Source: Neodiprion pinetum
Taxonomy: Eukaryota; Arthropoda; Insecta; Hymenoptera; Diprionidae
Assembly (NCBI RefSeq): GCF_021155775.2
Contig: NC_060234.1
Span: 8,876,283 to 8,940,282 of the forward strand
DNA length: 64,000 nt
Direction: 5' to 3'
Position numbers and translations under genes: made by a program. The notes under the pieces were generated by a model that was given only the letters and a program-made list of their open reading frames with translations, made no database searches and was not told the origin of the DNA. Each line of letters begins with the position of its first letter. Positions within the stretch are counted from its first letter, which is position 1. Positions 28,473-39,800 of the stretch are shown here, piece after piece.

Positions 28473-28636
28473 TTCTCTGAGCAATGACTTGAAGGCATCG
28501 TTGGCTTAAAATACAGTGTAATTGTGACTTTGTACATTATAATCTTGATATTTGTGATTAGGTAGGGTTGTGTCTGTGGTTTCTCTACGAAAACTACCTC
28601 AAGGTTGTCGTCCTCCTCGTTAGCTGGGAGCTTCAT
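28460..28636 (-). CDS. Small acidic-start frame after pol (58 aa, copy 3)
   Basis: Identical to 4362-4538. Confidence 0.25.
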   Translation of the reverse strand: MKLPANEEDDNLEVVFVEKPQTQPYLITNIKIIMYKVTITLYFKPTMPSSHCSEKWQR

Positions 28637-28698
28637 TATACTATTCTGTTCTTAGTTACTAGTGGTTCCTGTGGACAGAATAATAAGGGTAGGTGCGG

Positions 28699-31600
28699 TT
28701 AAGCCTTTGCCTTTTTAAGTTTGTCCAGGTGGACCACCCTAGCTCTACCGTCGACAAGGATTTTGACATTATTATTTGGAAGGACTTCTATTACCTCATG
28801 TGGACCTGTGTAATGGTCAGCGAATTTATTTTTTCTAGGTTCCTTTAAGAGGAACACTAGATCTCCTGTCTTTAATTGTAGCAACTTAATCTTGTTGTCA
28901 TAATAATGTTTGTATTTGTGTTTCGCTTGAACTAAGTTTTCGGCTGCTAGAGTCTGTATCTCATGAAGGTTCTTACATAGGTCCAGCAGATAGCTTTCGT
29001 ATGTTCTATCTGATACAGCCTCTATAGCTGCGTAATTCGAGGGCACTCTTGCCTCTCGGCCGAATACTAGCTCGTATGGTGAGAACCTAGTGCTTTCATG
29101 TATGCTGGTGTTATAGGAAAACATGGCCAGCTCTAACCACTCGTCCCAATCATTTTTGTCTGTGACGAATTGTTTCAAATACTCGATGAGAACATGATGT
29201 GACCTTTCTATCGATCCGTTCGACTGCGGGTGGAAAGCTGTGGTCCTATTCTGTGCTATTCTAAATCGTTTTGCAATTGCTTTTATCAGCGAGCTGGTCA
29301 AGTTGGCGCTCTGATCTGTAAGGATGTGCCGGGGTGCGCCGTAGATGCATATGAAGTTTTTTACTAAACCGTCGGCTATCGCAACCGAGTCGGTTTCTTT
29401 TAAAGGAATTGCTAAAGAGTATTTTGTGAGGAGGTCCTGAATTGTTAGGATGTGACCATTTCCTCGTTTCGTAATGGGCAGAGGGCCCACGACGTCCATT
29501 GAAATCTTTTCGAAGGCGGCGTCGGGAGTGTCGGTTATCACCATGGGTTGTTTGTGCTTCACGCGCGTGAGCTTCCTGGCGGCACACTGCCAACACTTGC
29601 CTACGTAGTCCTGTACTTGGCGCTTCATGTTCGGCCAAGCATATTTCTGCCTAATCCTACGGTAGGTTTTGGTTACACCTTTGTGTCCCCCTAACGCAGA
29701 TTCGTGGTTCTCCTGGATAATTCCGGCCCTAAGTTCCTCCGCCGGTGTTTGAATTAGATCCTCATAGATAGTTAATGTGCAAGGGCAATCGCTAAGTATG
29801 ACTTTGACTCTGTTTAAGATTTCCTTCCACGTAACGTTATCTATAAAGGCTGTTCTGGCTAACGCAATCTCTGCTAATTCTATTTCCAAAACGACATCTA
29901 ACAGGGATGCCAGAGCTTCTTTGAGTATTTCTCTATCGAGGCTTCTTTTGACTGATTCTTTGATTGGTAGAAAGATAATATTTCTGTTATCTCTTTGTAC
30001 TAACCTAGCCCTACCTAGCGCTAAGTCTTCTAATTTGGGCATCTTGAGTTTATTGAACAGGTCCTGCGCTCCGCGGTCTACTGGCTCACCCTGCTGCGAC
30101 ACGAAGCAGACCACATTTCCCTTGTGAGTCGACAAACTTTCTTTGCTCCTAGTAATTCTTAGTTCGGGATCTGTGGCGAGCTCATAAGGCTGCGAACCAT
30201 GTTCTATAATCTCGTCGGAATCGCTAATGTCACTGTCGATGTGCTGGCGCTCGTCGCCGTGTTCAGAGCCCGAGTCTGAATCTTCGTCGGCGTCGCTTGC
30301 CTGATATTTTACAGGGGTGTCCTGGCTTGTTATGTCGAGGGCCTTGTCCCTGTCTTCTAAACCTATAGATGTTTCCCGAAGGGTAGTTCTACTAGTGTGC
30401 CCCGCATTCTCTTGCTCCATTGTCTCGACTATGGGGTCTAAACCCGTACTCTGGTATTGGGGCGGATCGTTTCCGAACTGCCCTAAAGGCGAGCTCTCCC
30501 GATTGTCCGTCGGGGCAGGCTCAGTGGTCTCAACATTGGGTGGAGGCAACGCGTATATAAGTATTTTGAACGGTTGCTTGAAAACTTTATTGATTAATTT
30601 TATTACGGTCTTCCAGGATAGTTTGTCAAGACCACAACCTATCCTGGGCATCGCGAGGCGGTAATCTGCGTTTCTTTTACAAGTACGCCTGAGTTGGATC
30701 AGAGCCTTTTCTAGATTTTTAAGCGTAGGCTTGTCGTTGCTACGTTTTTTGGTTATTAGATAGTAGACAAAACGCCTGCTCACCTGAAGTTGAGCCACTT
30801 CACCTACCTTGGCGTTCTGTTCCTTCAGTTCGTCAAGTCTCCCGAATTTCTCCCGGAATTGCACTGCGATGCCGGCTCCCATATGCAGGTCCTCGGCCAC
30901 GCAATGCACCAGTGAGAAATTTTCGTCTGCGGTAAATAGGTTTCCTGTCACTTCTGTCGTGACCGGAGGTAGCTCAAAAATATCTTCATTCGTGGTGTCG
31001 ATTTCGTCCGTCGTGTCTAGTTCTAACGTTTGTATTGTCGCGAGTTCAGGATCCAACGGGGCTGGATCTGTATTGTCGACTGGGTTTCTGGAAAGGGCGT
31101 CGGCATTCGTGTTGGCACGCCCTTCTTTGTATTTTATTGTGCACTGGAATTCGGCAAGGAGGGTTTTCCACCTAACGAGCCGCGCGCACGGATTTTTGTT
31201 CTTGTGAAACCAGGACAAAGCTTTTTGATCTGATATCACAGTGAATTCCCTACCGTAGAGGTATGGCCTAAAATAGTTTACGCACCAAACCACTGCTAGC
31301 AATTCCTTTTCAAAGGTGGAATAATTCCTTTCCGCTGACGTTAATACTCGAGACACATATGATATTGGTAGGTCTTTCCCTACTTCTCCTTGACTCAGGA
31401 CACCCCCGATCGCATAACCGGACGCGTCCGTCGTGACTAGAAAAGGTCGCTCGAAGTCAGGGTATTGCAAGATTGATTTTTCGCATAACTTATCACGCAA
31501 GAATTCAAAGGCTGATTGATGCTGTTCCTCCCATACAAAACTTTCCCCCTTTTTGAGTAAGTTAGTGAGTGGTTTCGCGATCTTCGAAAACCCTGGTATA

Positions 31601-33129
31601 AACCGTCTATAATACCCTGCTAAACCTAGGAACTGTTTGACGTTTTTTGGGTTTTTGGGTGCCGGCAACCTTTTTACAGATTCGATTTTTTTCGGATCCG
31701 GTTCTACCCCTACATCACTAATCACGTGTCCTAGGTAGGTAACTTCAAGCCTAAGAAATTCACATTTATCCGGCTGAAGGGCCAGGTTTGCTTTTCGTAG
31801 CTTACTCATCAGTCGCGTGACTTTGCGTTCGTGCTCTTCTAAGGTAGAAGCATAGATTACGATGTCGTCTAAATACACGAACAACTCTATCCCCTGCGAT
31901 CCTAGCAGCACCTGGTCCATTAGCCTCTGGAATGTGGCTGGCGCATTTTTTAATCCGAATGGCATACGAGTAAACTCGTAGTGCCCATGTGGCGTCGAGA
32001 AGGCGGTTTTACAAGCGTCCTTCTCGTCCATCTGTATCTGGTGAAAACCTGATGCTAAATCAAACACCGAGAAGTAGCGAGCGTTCCCTAGTTGATCGAG
32101 GATCTCGGTTATGTTAGGCAACGGGTAAGCGTCGCCTATTGTCTTCTCGTTTAACTTTCGATAATCTATAACGATTCGCCATCTCTTATTCCCTTTTGAA
32201 TCGGCCTTTTTCGGTACGATCCACAAAGGAGAGCTATAGGGTGATACTGATGGTTTGATCACTCCATTTTGCTCCATTTCACTAACCTGCCTGGCTATCT
32301 CGTCCTTGTGGACGGGTGGGAATCTGTACTGTTTCGTGTGCACAGGTAAGTCGTCAGTCGTGGCTATTTTGTGTTTCATGACGCTAGTGTATCTAAGCTT
32401 GTCATCTGGTAAATGGAAGACATCCGCGTTTTCTCGGACTAGTCTAGCGACGCTGTCTTTCTCCTCGTCGTTAAGGTGATCTAGTCTCAGCAAATTTGTA
32501 ATGATTTCGGAGCGTCTGGAGAATTTTTCGTCGGAGTCGGTAACGTCGGTTATTGAGCATTTGTTTATACTAACGTGTTCGGTCTTGTCTAACGGTATCG
32601 CCTCGCTTGTGTCCAGCAATTCCACAGTAGGGACTATTATGAGCTTGTCCTCTGTGGTATTTACCGCGCGAATAGTTGCCCTGCCCCCGTTGTCTTTAAC
32701 AGTAGCATTCCCTATGTAGACTCCTTCGCAGCTATCCAAAAGGGGAACGTATCCCTCCTTGATGCTGTTCTCACTAATTTTGATTGGAAAGGCTACGTTT
32801 GTGCGCTTCGGCACGAGGACGGTTTCTCGGTCGTTGAAATAAACCGATTCGTTCAACACCTCAAGGCACTGATCCGCGTAATTAACTTTTGCTTCGAACT
32901 GTGTAAGGAAGGCTGACCCTAGGATACCGTCGCTTTTTATAGGGAAAGTGTTCTCGACTACATGAAAGTCTGTTTTAAAGCCGAACATTTCTAATTCTGT
33001 GGCTCCTGAGCTATAGTGCGGGACGTCTCCTATACCTATTATTGTGATACGCCTTTTGGGATTTACCCTGCGAAAGTCTTTTATATTGGAGGCCTTAACA
33101 ATGTTAGCCTCTGCTCCTGTGTCTATCAT
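28699..33129 (-). CDS. pol: Pol polyprotein with embedded TARG1-like macrodomain (copy 3)
   Basis: Identical to 4601-9031; intact protease, RT, RNase H, macrodomain and integrase. The upstream open frame reaches about 33354. Confidence 0.95.
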   Translation of the reverse strand: MIDTGAEANIVKASNIKDFRRVNPKRRITIIGIGDVPHYSSGATELEMFGFKTDFHVVENTFPIKSDGILGSAFLTQFEAKVNYADQCLEVLNESVYFNDRETVLVPKRTNVAFPIKISENSIKEGYVPLLDSCEGVYIGNATVKDNGGRATIRAVNTTEDKLIIVPTVELLDTSEAIPLDKTEHVSINKCSITDVTDSDEKFSRRSEIITNLLRLDHLNDEEKDSVARLVRENADVFHLPDDKLRYTSVMKHKIATTDDLPVHTKQYRFPPVHKDEIARQVSEMEQNGVIKPSVSPYSSPLWIVPKKADSKGNKRWRIVIDYRKLNEKTIGDAYPLPNITEILDQLGNARYFSVFDLASGFHQIQMDEKDACKTAFSTPHGHYEFTRMPFGLKNAPATFQRLMDQVLLGSQGIELFVYLDDIVIYASTLEEHERKVTRLMSKLRKANLALQPDKCEFLRLEVTYLGHVISDVGVEPDPKKIESVKRLPAPKNPKNVKQFLGLAGYYRRFIPGFSKIAKPLTNLLKKGESFVWEEQHQSAFEFLRDKLCEKSILQYPDFERPFLVTTDASGYAIGGVLSQGEVGKDLPISYVSRVLTSAERNYSTFEKELLAVVWCVNYFRPYLYGREFTVISDQKALSWFHKNKNPCARLVRWKTLLAEFQCTIKYKEGRANTNADALSRNPVDNTDPAPLDPELATIQTLELDTTDEIDTTNEDIFELPPVTTEVTGNLFTADENFSLVHCVAEDLHMGAGIAVQFREKFGRLDELKEQNAKVGEVAQLQVSRRFVYYLITKKRSNDKPTLKNLEKALIQLRRTCKRNADYRLAMPRIGCGLDKLSWKTVIKLINKVFKQPFKILIYALPPPNVETTEPAPTDNRESSPLGQFGNDPPQYQSTGLDPIVETMEQENAGHTSRTTLRETSIGLEDRDKALDITSQDTPVKYQASDADEDSDSGSEHGDERQHIDSDISDSDEIIEHGSQPYELATDPELRITRSKESLSTHKGNVVCFVSQQGEPVDRGAQDLFNKLKMPKLEDLALGRARLVQRDNRNIIFLPIKESVKRSLDREILKEALASLLDVVLEIELAEIALARTAFIDNVTWKEILNRVKVILSDCPCTLTIYEDLIQTPAEELRAGIIQENHESALGGHKGVTKTYRRIRQKYAWPNMKRQVQDYVGKCWQCAARKLTRVKHKQPMVITDTPDAAFEKISMDVVGPLPITKRGNGHILTIQDLLTKYSLAIPLKETDSVAIADGLVKNFICIYGAPRHILTDQSANLTSSLIKAIAKRFRIAQNRTTAFHPQSNGSIERSHHVLIEYLKQFVTDKNDWDEWLELAMFSYNTSIHESTRFSPYELVFGREARVPSNYAAIEAVSDRTYESYLLDLCKNLHEIQTLAAENLVQAKHKYKHYYDNKIKLLQLKTGDLVFLLKEPRKNKFADHYTGPHEVIEVLPNNNVKILVDGRARVVHLDKLKKAKA

Positions 33130-33247
33130 AAAATTTACTGCTGTTTTTATGTCTTTTGAGTTTAAGTTTACTGTGGGAATTCTCCCTTTTAAATAGAGAC
33201 AGACGGACCTGCTTCCGCCTCTTCGGTCTTTAAAGCATTGGCCCTTG

Positions 33248-35560
33248 TTACTCGGGGGTTGCTTGTACTCGCGAGGGCCCTGCTCCGTTTCCCGAGTTGT
33301 TCCTATTAACTGCCTCGTTGTACTTGCGTTTACGGCATTCGCTATAAGAATGTCCTATATTTTTACAATAGCTGCACTCAATCACGTTTGTGTTTCGCGC
33401 ATTTGATTGTTGGTTTGACGGTGGTTTATTTTTATAGCAGTTGGCTGTGCTGTGGGTTGATCGCCCGCACAGCGTGCATGATTCCTTGCTCTCCACGGAC
33501 CTGTTTGCCGCGGGTCTCCTAATTGCTCTACATTGGTCGGTCGCGTGATTGTTACGCCCGCAGTGTTTGCACGGCTCCGCGCTGTTTCCCTCGGCCCTGC
33601 TTACGCCACGGTTCCTGGCCCGATCTTTATCTAATTCCAACGCCTTACTGGCATCTATGGCTCTTTCGTAAGCTGTTTTCAAGTTGGAATATCCCTTGAT
33701 TAGTACCGCGTTCCGGCAGTCGCTCGGCAATCCGCCGATGAATGCCTCTAAAACTTCCTCGTCTAGCCTGATTATTTCGGATTTAGTTAATTCGCGGTTC
33801 TTTCTCCTTTCCGCCTCTATCAACCCTGTTTTTATATCGCGGGTTCTCCCTATATAATCTAATACATGTTCGTCACTGTGTTTGTATAACTGACCAAGTT
33901 CACCACGGTAGTGATTCGCGGATCTGATAGGCGCGAAAACTTCCGTGAGTTTATCTAGAAGTCCCTGCAGAGTTGCAAAATTCTCGTCTTCTATCACGGC
34001 GTACGCTCGGTCGGCGAGCTTGCTCCTGATAAGACGCGTAAGGTATCCCTCTAGGCTGGGTGCTACCATCTCGAGTGCTCTTTTACACGCCCGATTGAAT
34101 TGCATCACAGTGATATTCTTTCCATCGAATTTTGGAACTACCGCAAGAGCGTCTTCAACTGATATAGACTGCTCCGCCAACGGCAGAGTAGGAGAAATGG
34201 CTGGTTGTACGGTATTAATGATTTGGGGGCGGGTGGTTCCTGAGATTTTGTCTTTCAGGGCCTGCTCCCTTTTTTTTAATTGCTCTTCGCGTTCGGCCAG
34301 TTTCCTCCTCCTCTCCCGGAACGGATCAGCTTGCGCGGCTTGGTACGCGAGCTCCTGTTCCTGTAAATCTAACTCGCGCTCCCAGATTTCCTGCTCGCGT
34401 AATTGTATTTCTAGATCTTTGTCAAGAACTAGTTCTTCCGGTGCGCCTGGCTCTCCTAATTCCTGAGGTCCCAGGTTCGGTCCTGTGATTCCTCCGCGTA
34501 AAATTTTAAGTTTCTCGCGATTTTCTCTCTGGATACGTCTAATTAACGCCTCCCTAGTTAAAGCTTCTGCTTCTAGATTCAGCTCTTCGTCGTCGGTGGG
34601 GACGGATACTACTGATTTTATCGAAACATGATCGCTTTCTAAATTCTGATTTAGAGCGTTTCTACTGATTGCTCCTTTGTTGAGTGGATCAGTGCGCTGA
34701 CTGTCCACGAGATTAGGTTTATGGGTCGCCAATGATTTTCTTAAGTCGCCCTTTTTCCTTTCTGCTTTCTTCTTAAAGTGCAGGATTTCTGCTTCAAGCC
34801 TTAACTCGTCTTTTCTTCGCGTGCACGCTGGACCGGGTTCCCTAAATGTAGTGTCTGTGGCTATTTCTGCGTTTTCGGTTACCGCCTTATCCGTGCCGCG
34901 TGAATTTTGAGCTACGAGGAGTTGTACTTCTCGATCAATTTCCGCCTTTTTCCGGAGAAGTTCGGACAGCTTTGTGTCCTCCGTAGGACCTAACCGCGGT
35001 TCATCCAGTTTTGAACGGCCCGGCGCTTCGTTAGTGTCCCTAATTTTGTCATCTGCCATGCTCGCGGAGAGCTGCGCAGGATATTTGAAGTCGTCTACCT
35101 TGCCCAGTTTGGACTGCGTAGGATATTTTAAGTCGTCTACTGTGCCTTTCGTTGGCTGTGTAGGGTATTTTACGTCTTGCGCGGAATCCTCGTGTGGGTT
35201 GTTCCGCTGCGTTTTTGCTTTCGCGTTCGCGATTTCTTTTGCCTCGAGTTCGGCAAGCCTAGCTAGTTTCTTTTGAACGTCGTCGCTTAAACTCGAGTCT
35301 TTACTCGATTCTATGGCGCGTTGTTTCTTTTCTAATTCAGCTTCTTGCTGTTTAAACTGTTCGCTAAGATGTCTCGACTTCCTATCCATTTCTGCCTGTC
35401 GTTCATCTAACGCTTCCTTTTCCTTTTGGAGCCTCGTTTCTTTGTTAGATACCTCCTGCTTTATAAATTCTACATCGGTTTCTGTGTACTTAAGCTGTAG
35501 GCTGTCATCTGCTGACGCACCGCTTGCCTTCTTACTACCAGTTCTGGTTTCGATCGGCAT
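33248..35560 (-). CDS. gag: Gag polyprotein (copy 3)
   Basis: Identical 770-aa Gag to 9150-11462. Confidence 0.93.
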   Translation of the reverse strand: MPIETRTGSKKASGASADDSLQLKYTETDVEFIKQEVSNKETRLQKEKEALDERQAEMDRKSRHLSEQFKQQEAELEKKQRAIESSKDSSLSDDVQKKLARLAELEAKEIANAKAKTQRNNPHEDSAQDVKYPTQPTKGTVDDLKYPTQSKLGKVDDFKYPAQLSASMADDKIRDTNEAPGRSKLDEPRLGPTEDTKLSELLRKKAEIDREVQLLVAQNSRGTDKAVTENAEIATDTTFREPGPACTRRKDELRLEAEILHFKKKAERKKGDLRKSLATHKPNLVDSQRTDPLNKGAISRNALNQNLESDHVSIKSVVSVPTDDEELNLEAEALTREALIRRIQRENREKLKILRGGITGPNLGPQELGEPGAPEELVLDKDLEIQLREQEIWERELDLQEQELAYQAAQADPFRERRRKLAEREEQLKKREQALKDKISGTTRPQIINTVQPAISPTLPLAEQSISVEDALAVVPKFDGKNITVMQFNRACKRALEMVAPSLEGYLTRLIRSKLADRAYAVIEDENFATLQGLLDKLTEVFAPIRSANHYRGELGQLYKHSDEHVLDYIGRTRDIKTGLIEAERRKNRELTKSEIIRLDEEVLEAFIGGLPSDCRNAVLIKGYSNLKTAYERAIDASKALELDKDRARNRGVSRAEGNSAEPCKHCGRNNHATDQCRAIRRPAANRSVESKESCTLCGRSTHSTANCYKNKPPSNQQSNARNTNVIECSYCKNIGHSYSECRKRKYNEAVNRNNSGNGAGPSRVQATPE

Positions 35561-35855
35561 GTTAATTTCGCGTATGAATCTTTTCCCTATTTATGAAAAT
35601 AATCGCAAGCGTGTGGAGTCCCCGTGGTATTCGCTTTTTTTATTGCTAATGTCGAGCGTTATTTCACGATCCCGTCTGTAGTTATTCGTTCGTCCCGATC
35701 GCGTTCTTTACGGCTTAGGTGAGTTTATTTGCTACTCCCGTTACGTGTGTAATGCGAAATTCGGTTCACTGTTTTTCCTACTTTTGCGGGTCTCGTCTTT
35801 AATAACTCTACCGATTAATCTTAGTTGAATTTGGCTTTACAAAATCAATTTTTAA

Positions 35856-35876
35856 CGAATCCCACCGCTGCCACCA
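35856..35876 (-). promoter_or_regulatory. Primer binding site, tRNA-Leu type (copy 3)
   Basis: Same as 11758-11778, 13 bases from the LTR at 35890. Confidence 0.85.
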
Positions 35877-36060
35877 TAAATTTTATTCCTGTGACGTCCC
35901 AGACGCACTAATCAACAAAAAAAAACAATTCTTATCGTTGACGTACGCGGCGCGACACTGAAATAACGGAGCCCTGTTTTATTTGAGGGACCCGGGCCCC
36001 CGCTATGGATTATATTCGACGTGTAGGGAGATATGGGGTAACGTAAAGAGCGTCCTACCT

Positions 36061-36453
36061 TTAATCGAGGAAGATGATCTCTGGTTCTGAGTCCAAGTCG
36101 ATGATTTCAGGTTCTTCTACCCAGTCGTATACGTGCGGCACCGGGAATAGCTTCCGACTGATGTCGACCTGCTCGTACAGCAGCCCCTCGTTGACCCGTG
36201 TGATCGTCTGTATCACCTCTCGTTTAACCCCGAACGTAGAGAACGGTTGCTCAGTTTTGGGGTAGCTGAACGTATTCGACGAAGAAGTGCCTGACTCTGA
36301 GTTGAAGCTACTACGGGAGTAGATCGGAAGGATCTCTAAACGACCTTGAATGCGTCTGGCCCTGGCTTGAAGTGCTGCTTGCTTTCGAGCACGCAATCGT
36401 CTGCCTGCACGGTGTCGAGTCTTACGATTTTGGCGCTTACCGGTTTTTGACAT
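36061..36453 (-). CDS. LTR-encoded accessory protein, diverged copy
   Basis: 130 codons, the same length as the majority version. The N-terminal 87 codons differ at 56 codons (33 synonymous, 23 replacement, no indels, counted by hand), with the Arg/Lys-rich stretch retained. The last 43 codons are identical because they lie left of the mosaic breakpoint and so carry no information. Composition is unchanged: basic head, acidic tail with EIIDLD and EIIFLD. Confidence 0.7.
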   Translation of the reverse strand: MSKTGKRQNRKTRHRAGRRLRARKQAALQARARRIQGRLEILPIYSRSSFNSESGTSSSNTFSYPKTEQPFSTFGVKREVIQTITRVNEGLLYEQVDISRKLFPVPHVYDWVEEPEIIDLDSEPEIIFLD

Positions 36454-36844
36454 CTACCGATGGAAGAAAAGGGGTAAGGATTAGTTAACGTTGGAAAAGC
36501 TAGTTTTTCAAGCTTTATTATGTCAGCGTCTCCGCTGACAACCAATGTAAAATGAGGTAACTGGGAATTACCTTAAGGATTCACTGACTCTAGTTTAAAA
36601 AGGTGAATAAAGTAAATACACGATGAGTTGAACTTTGTGTTGGAATATATTGTTACAAATAAAGTTGAAAAGCAGTACAACGATTAATGTATAAAATACG
36701 CTAAACGTGTATGGTTAATATTTCAATACAAGGCAGAGCGCTAAGCTACTAGCGTATTTTTACAAGTTCTGAAATACAAGTCAACTGTTGAGCTTAAGGA
36801 GCGTTACTAGAAGTTGGCTGTTCAGCTCAGAGCGCGGATAGGAA

Positions 36845-36852
36845 GTGAAGTC
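36845..36852. repeat. hAT target-site duplication, left
   Basis: GTGAAGTC, repeated exactly at 40510-40517. Eight bases is the hAT hallmark. The majority LTR has GTGACGTC uninterrupted at the same point. Confidence 0.95.
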
Positions 36853-39800
36853 CAGGGATGTTAGACGGCCACTCAGAAATCCTTGTGCCGAGCTGTCTGA
36901 AAGCTGGTATTGAAAACGAAAAACTAGTACGCCCGTGCTCCGCTGCGGCGCTGCCAACACTGGTATATAAACTATGTCGGAAATCGCATCCTAGTGAAGA
37001 AATTTTGTATTTCAATTTCATGTACCGTTAATAGAGGGCAGTAATTATTGAATGCATTGAAAAAATACCACTTTAAACCTTTTTTTTGCATTCCAGACAT
37101 ATGGTGTAAAATATATTAAGAAAAATGGAGAAATAATTCATAACTATGATTTTTTATCGGAAAAGAGGGTTCAACAATGTTATTTTCATTTCTTATCAAA
37201 TTTTGAAACAGACTATTGAAATATTATTGAAAAAACACTGAATAAATCTATGACTTTGTGTCGAACAATTATATATCTCCACTCTTCACTGCCGATGCTG
37301 TGTTCTTCGCAGTGTCGCCTGATTTAAATCTCTTCGAATATCACGTCCAAATCGTTGATAGTCCGGTGATCCTCTTCTGCATCCGCCGTTGATTCGTTCG
37401 GAGCATCGTACAAAATTGCAGACGTCATTCGACTATGCATGCTCTTCGTCGGCTCAAACGCGGCACAACACTTGGCGTTTACTTTAACTGCTTGTGAAGC
37501 CAGCATAGCGCCTTCAATATTTTGTACCGTCAGCCTGTTTCTACTTTTGGTTTTCACCAAATTGTATTTGCTAAAAACTCTTTCACAGTCAGCATTTGCG
37601 TGAGGAGTACAGAGAACTGCCAATGCGAAAGATGGTAGTTCTACGTATCTTTTGCAGCCCTCAGAATCGGTCAGTTGAGCAATTTTGTGCCAAAAAATGT
37701 CCGGTCTTTTACCTTGACTACGTCTTCAAGAATTTCGTCGAGCGGAAGACGACGCCATACATCATCCGAGCGCTGAAGAGCTTCCAAGTTCTCGGGCTTG
37801 GCTCTGGGAACGATGCTCCAAAGCTCGACGAGCGACTGACGTTTGTTTCGCTCATTTCTCGACGTAGCATTCGATGGATGCAGCAAAGGGAGCATTCTTA
37901 ATAGAGGATCATCGAAATCGAATCGCTCTTGAATCTCCTTGCAGAGTTTCATCAGAAAATTACGACATCTTCCCCGAAAATCTGCTACCAAGTCCGGTCT
38001 TATCAATACTTCCGGTTTTTTCAACTCTTCCAGCACTTGCACACCCAGGTATATGTTCTCGTTGGGAGGAGAAACGCAGGTTCCGCGGCAAAACCTAAAA
38101 CCTCCGCAAACAGAATGGGAGGAGAAACGCAGGTTGAAGGAGTTGAACGAGTTGAATAAGTTTTGAATGTAGTAGCGCTGTTGCATTATAAGCTATTTCC
38201 TCTCTGACTACAACTCGTTCAAGCTGCTTTTCGTCATTGCGGTAGCCATCATACATTTCAGCAGCTATGTCATTTAGCTTACGAAAGTTGGTAGAAAAGC
38301 ATTGTCGAAGCAAGGATGGAATGAATTCGTCTTTATTCTCCGTATTGACCTTGCTGAGTGGTGTCGTTGCTACATACTTTTGGGCCATATACGTCGTAAG
38401 AAGTTCTTTAAACGCAAATTCCATTTTCTCAGCGAGAGATGTGATGACCACCGATTCCGATTGAAAGTAGGCATTCATCGTGACAACTTTGGGTAAAACC
38501 CACGCGAGAAAATGATAATAGAGCTTCACGAACGGGTCTCTCAGCCACATGAAAACCGATTCTGCCGCCAGTGTTCGTTCTTCCATATGTCGTTCCATGA
38601 AATATAGACGAAGTGGCTCCCATTGCTCCAACATGCGATCCACAACCGAGAGCAGCGAAAGCCAGCGCGTTTGTGCTGGATGGAGAATTTTGTGGACAGC
38701 GACATTCAAAAATTTTTGAAATACAGCGAGACTCGCAATGCGCTTCGCACTGTGCTGTACGTAGTTGTGAACATCCCTGGCGAGGTCTTCACAGCTCCGA
38801 GGGATGTTCTGTTCACATGCTTTGCTGGCTGCTAAATGAAGAGAATGGCATATACACCTCATGATAATTATACCAGGGAATAATTCTTTTAGGCGACTTG
38901 CAATCGAGTTTCGCGCACCGATGTTGACGCTTGCGCCGTCACAACCAAACCCCAATACATTCGTTGAGGGAATGAATTTTTCTTCAAAAGACCTAATGAT
39001 CAAATTATACAGGTGTCGACCACTAGCTCCCTCCTGAGCTGCCCTAGCGTCGTCTTCAGGAAAAATACTAGACAACTCCCAAAACACGCTGGTGATTCGT
39101 CCAAGGTCTTCGTTGTAGAACCGAACGACGATACACGCGGTCTTGACGCTGGAACAATCCGTGGAGTCATCGGTTAGAATAGAAAACTTCTGTTTCTGTA
39201 GATGGTTGGCGATTTCCTCTTTATGAGAAGCACCGATGACGTTGGTGACGATTTTTGTTGCTTTCTGCCTTTTCATGGATATTCCGTCTAAAATTTTCGA
39301 GTCTGGGAGTGCCGACTTCATGCATGGAATAAGATCATTGACCACGGCATAAGGAATGTTGTGAGCTGCCAAAAAACCGCAAATCTTGATCTCCGCATTC
39401 GTTATATTTCTGTCCCGAGTGTTCAACGTAGCTTGAGGTTTAAAAAATTTGCTCAAAAGTTTTGACGAGCTGCACTCGTAAGCTGTCGCGTTTTTTTCGT
39501 GTTTTTTGGTTTTTCCGTGGGTTTTGATCAAACTTATATCGGCGATGAGACGAACGTTGCACCATTTACACCTCGCTTTTGTCTTTGAAGCTGGATCCGG
39601 CCCAAGCCAGGGCGAACATTGCGGATCTCGTTCCCATTCGACTCGATATTTTTGAGTTCGATGTCCTTGTTTTTTGAGCTTCGCATCTCCACGAGCCAAT
39701 CGTAGTTTTTTTGGCGTAGGCGGCCCGTATCCAGAGTCATTCTCGTCATTCTCGGTCTCACTGGCAGATGACATAGTTACCTGAATCGAAATTTATTAAG

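Larger units (their letters stand above)
1..36195 (-). repeat. Tandem array of a 12,049-bp retroelement unit
   Basis: Every large reading frame and LTR landmark recurs at offsets of exactly 12,049 bp (for example env ends at 2038, 14087 and 26136). The encoded proteins are identical in all three copies, and I saw no nucleotide difference in the lines I compared by eye. One unit is one LTR plus one internal region, so neighbouring elements share an LTR. The first LTR is cut by the window edge. Identity to the array stops at about 36195, inside the fourth LTR. Such a structure can arise by unequal recombination between LTRs, by integration of one-LTR circles, or as an assembly artefact in which an assembler walks repeatedly through one element. 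Sequence alone cannot choose between these. Confidence 0.95.

Noticed and set aside
38429..38864. Short frames in both directions within the hAT element
   Set aside because: Shadows of the transposase frame.
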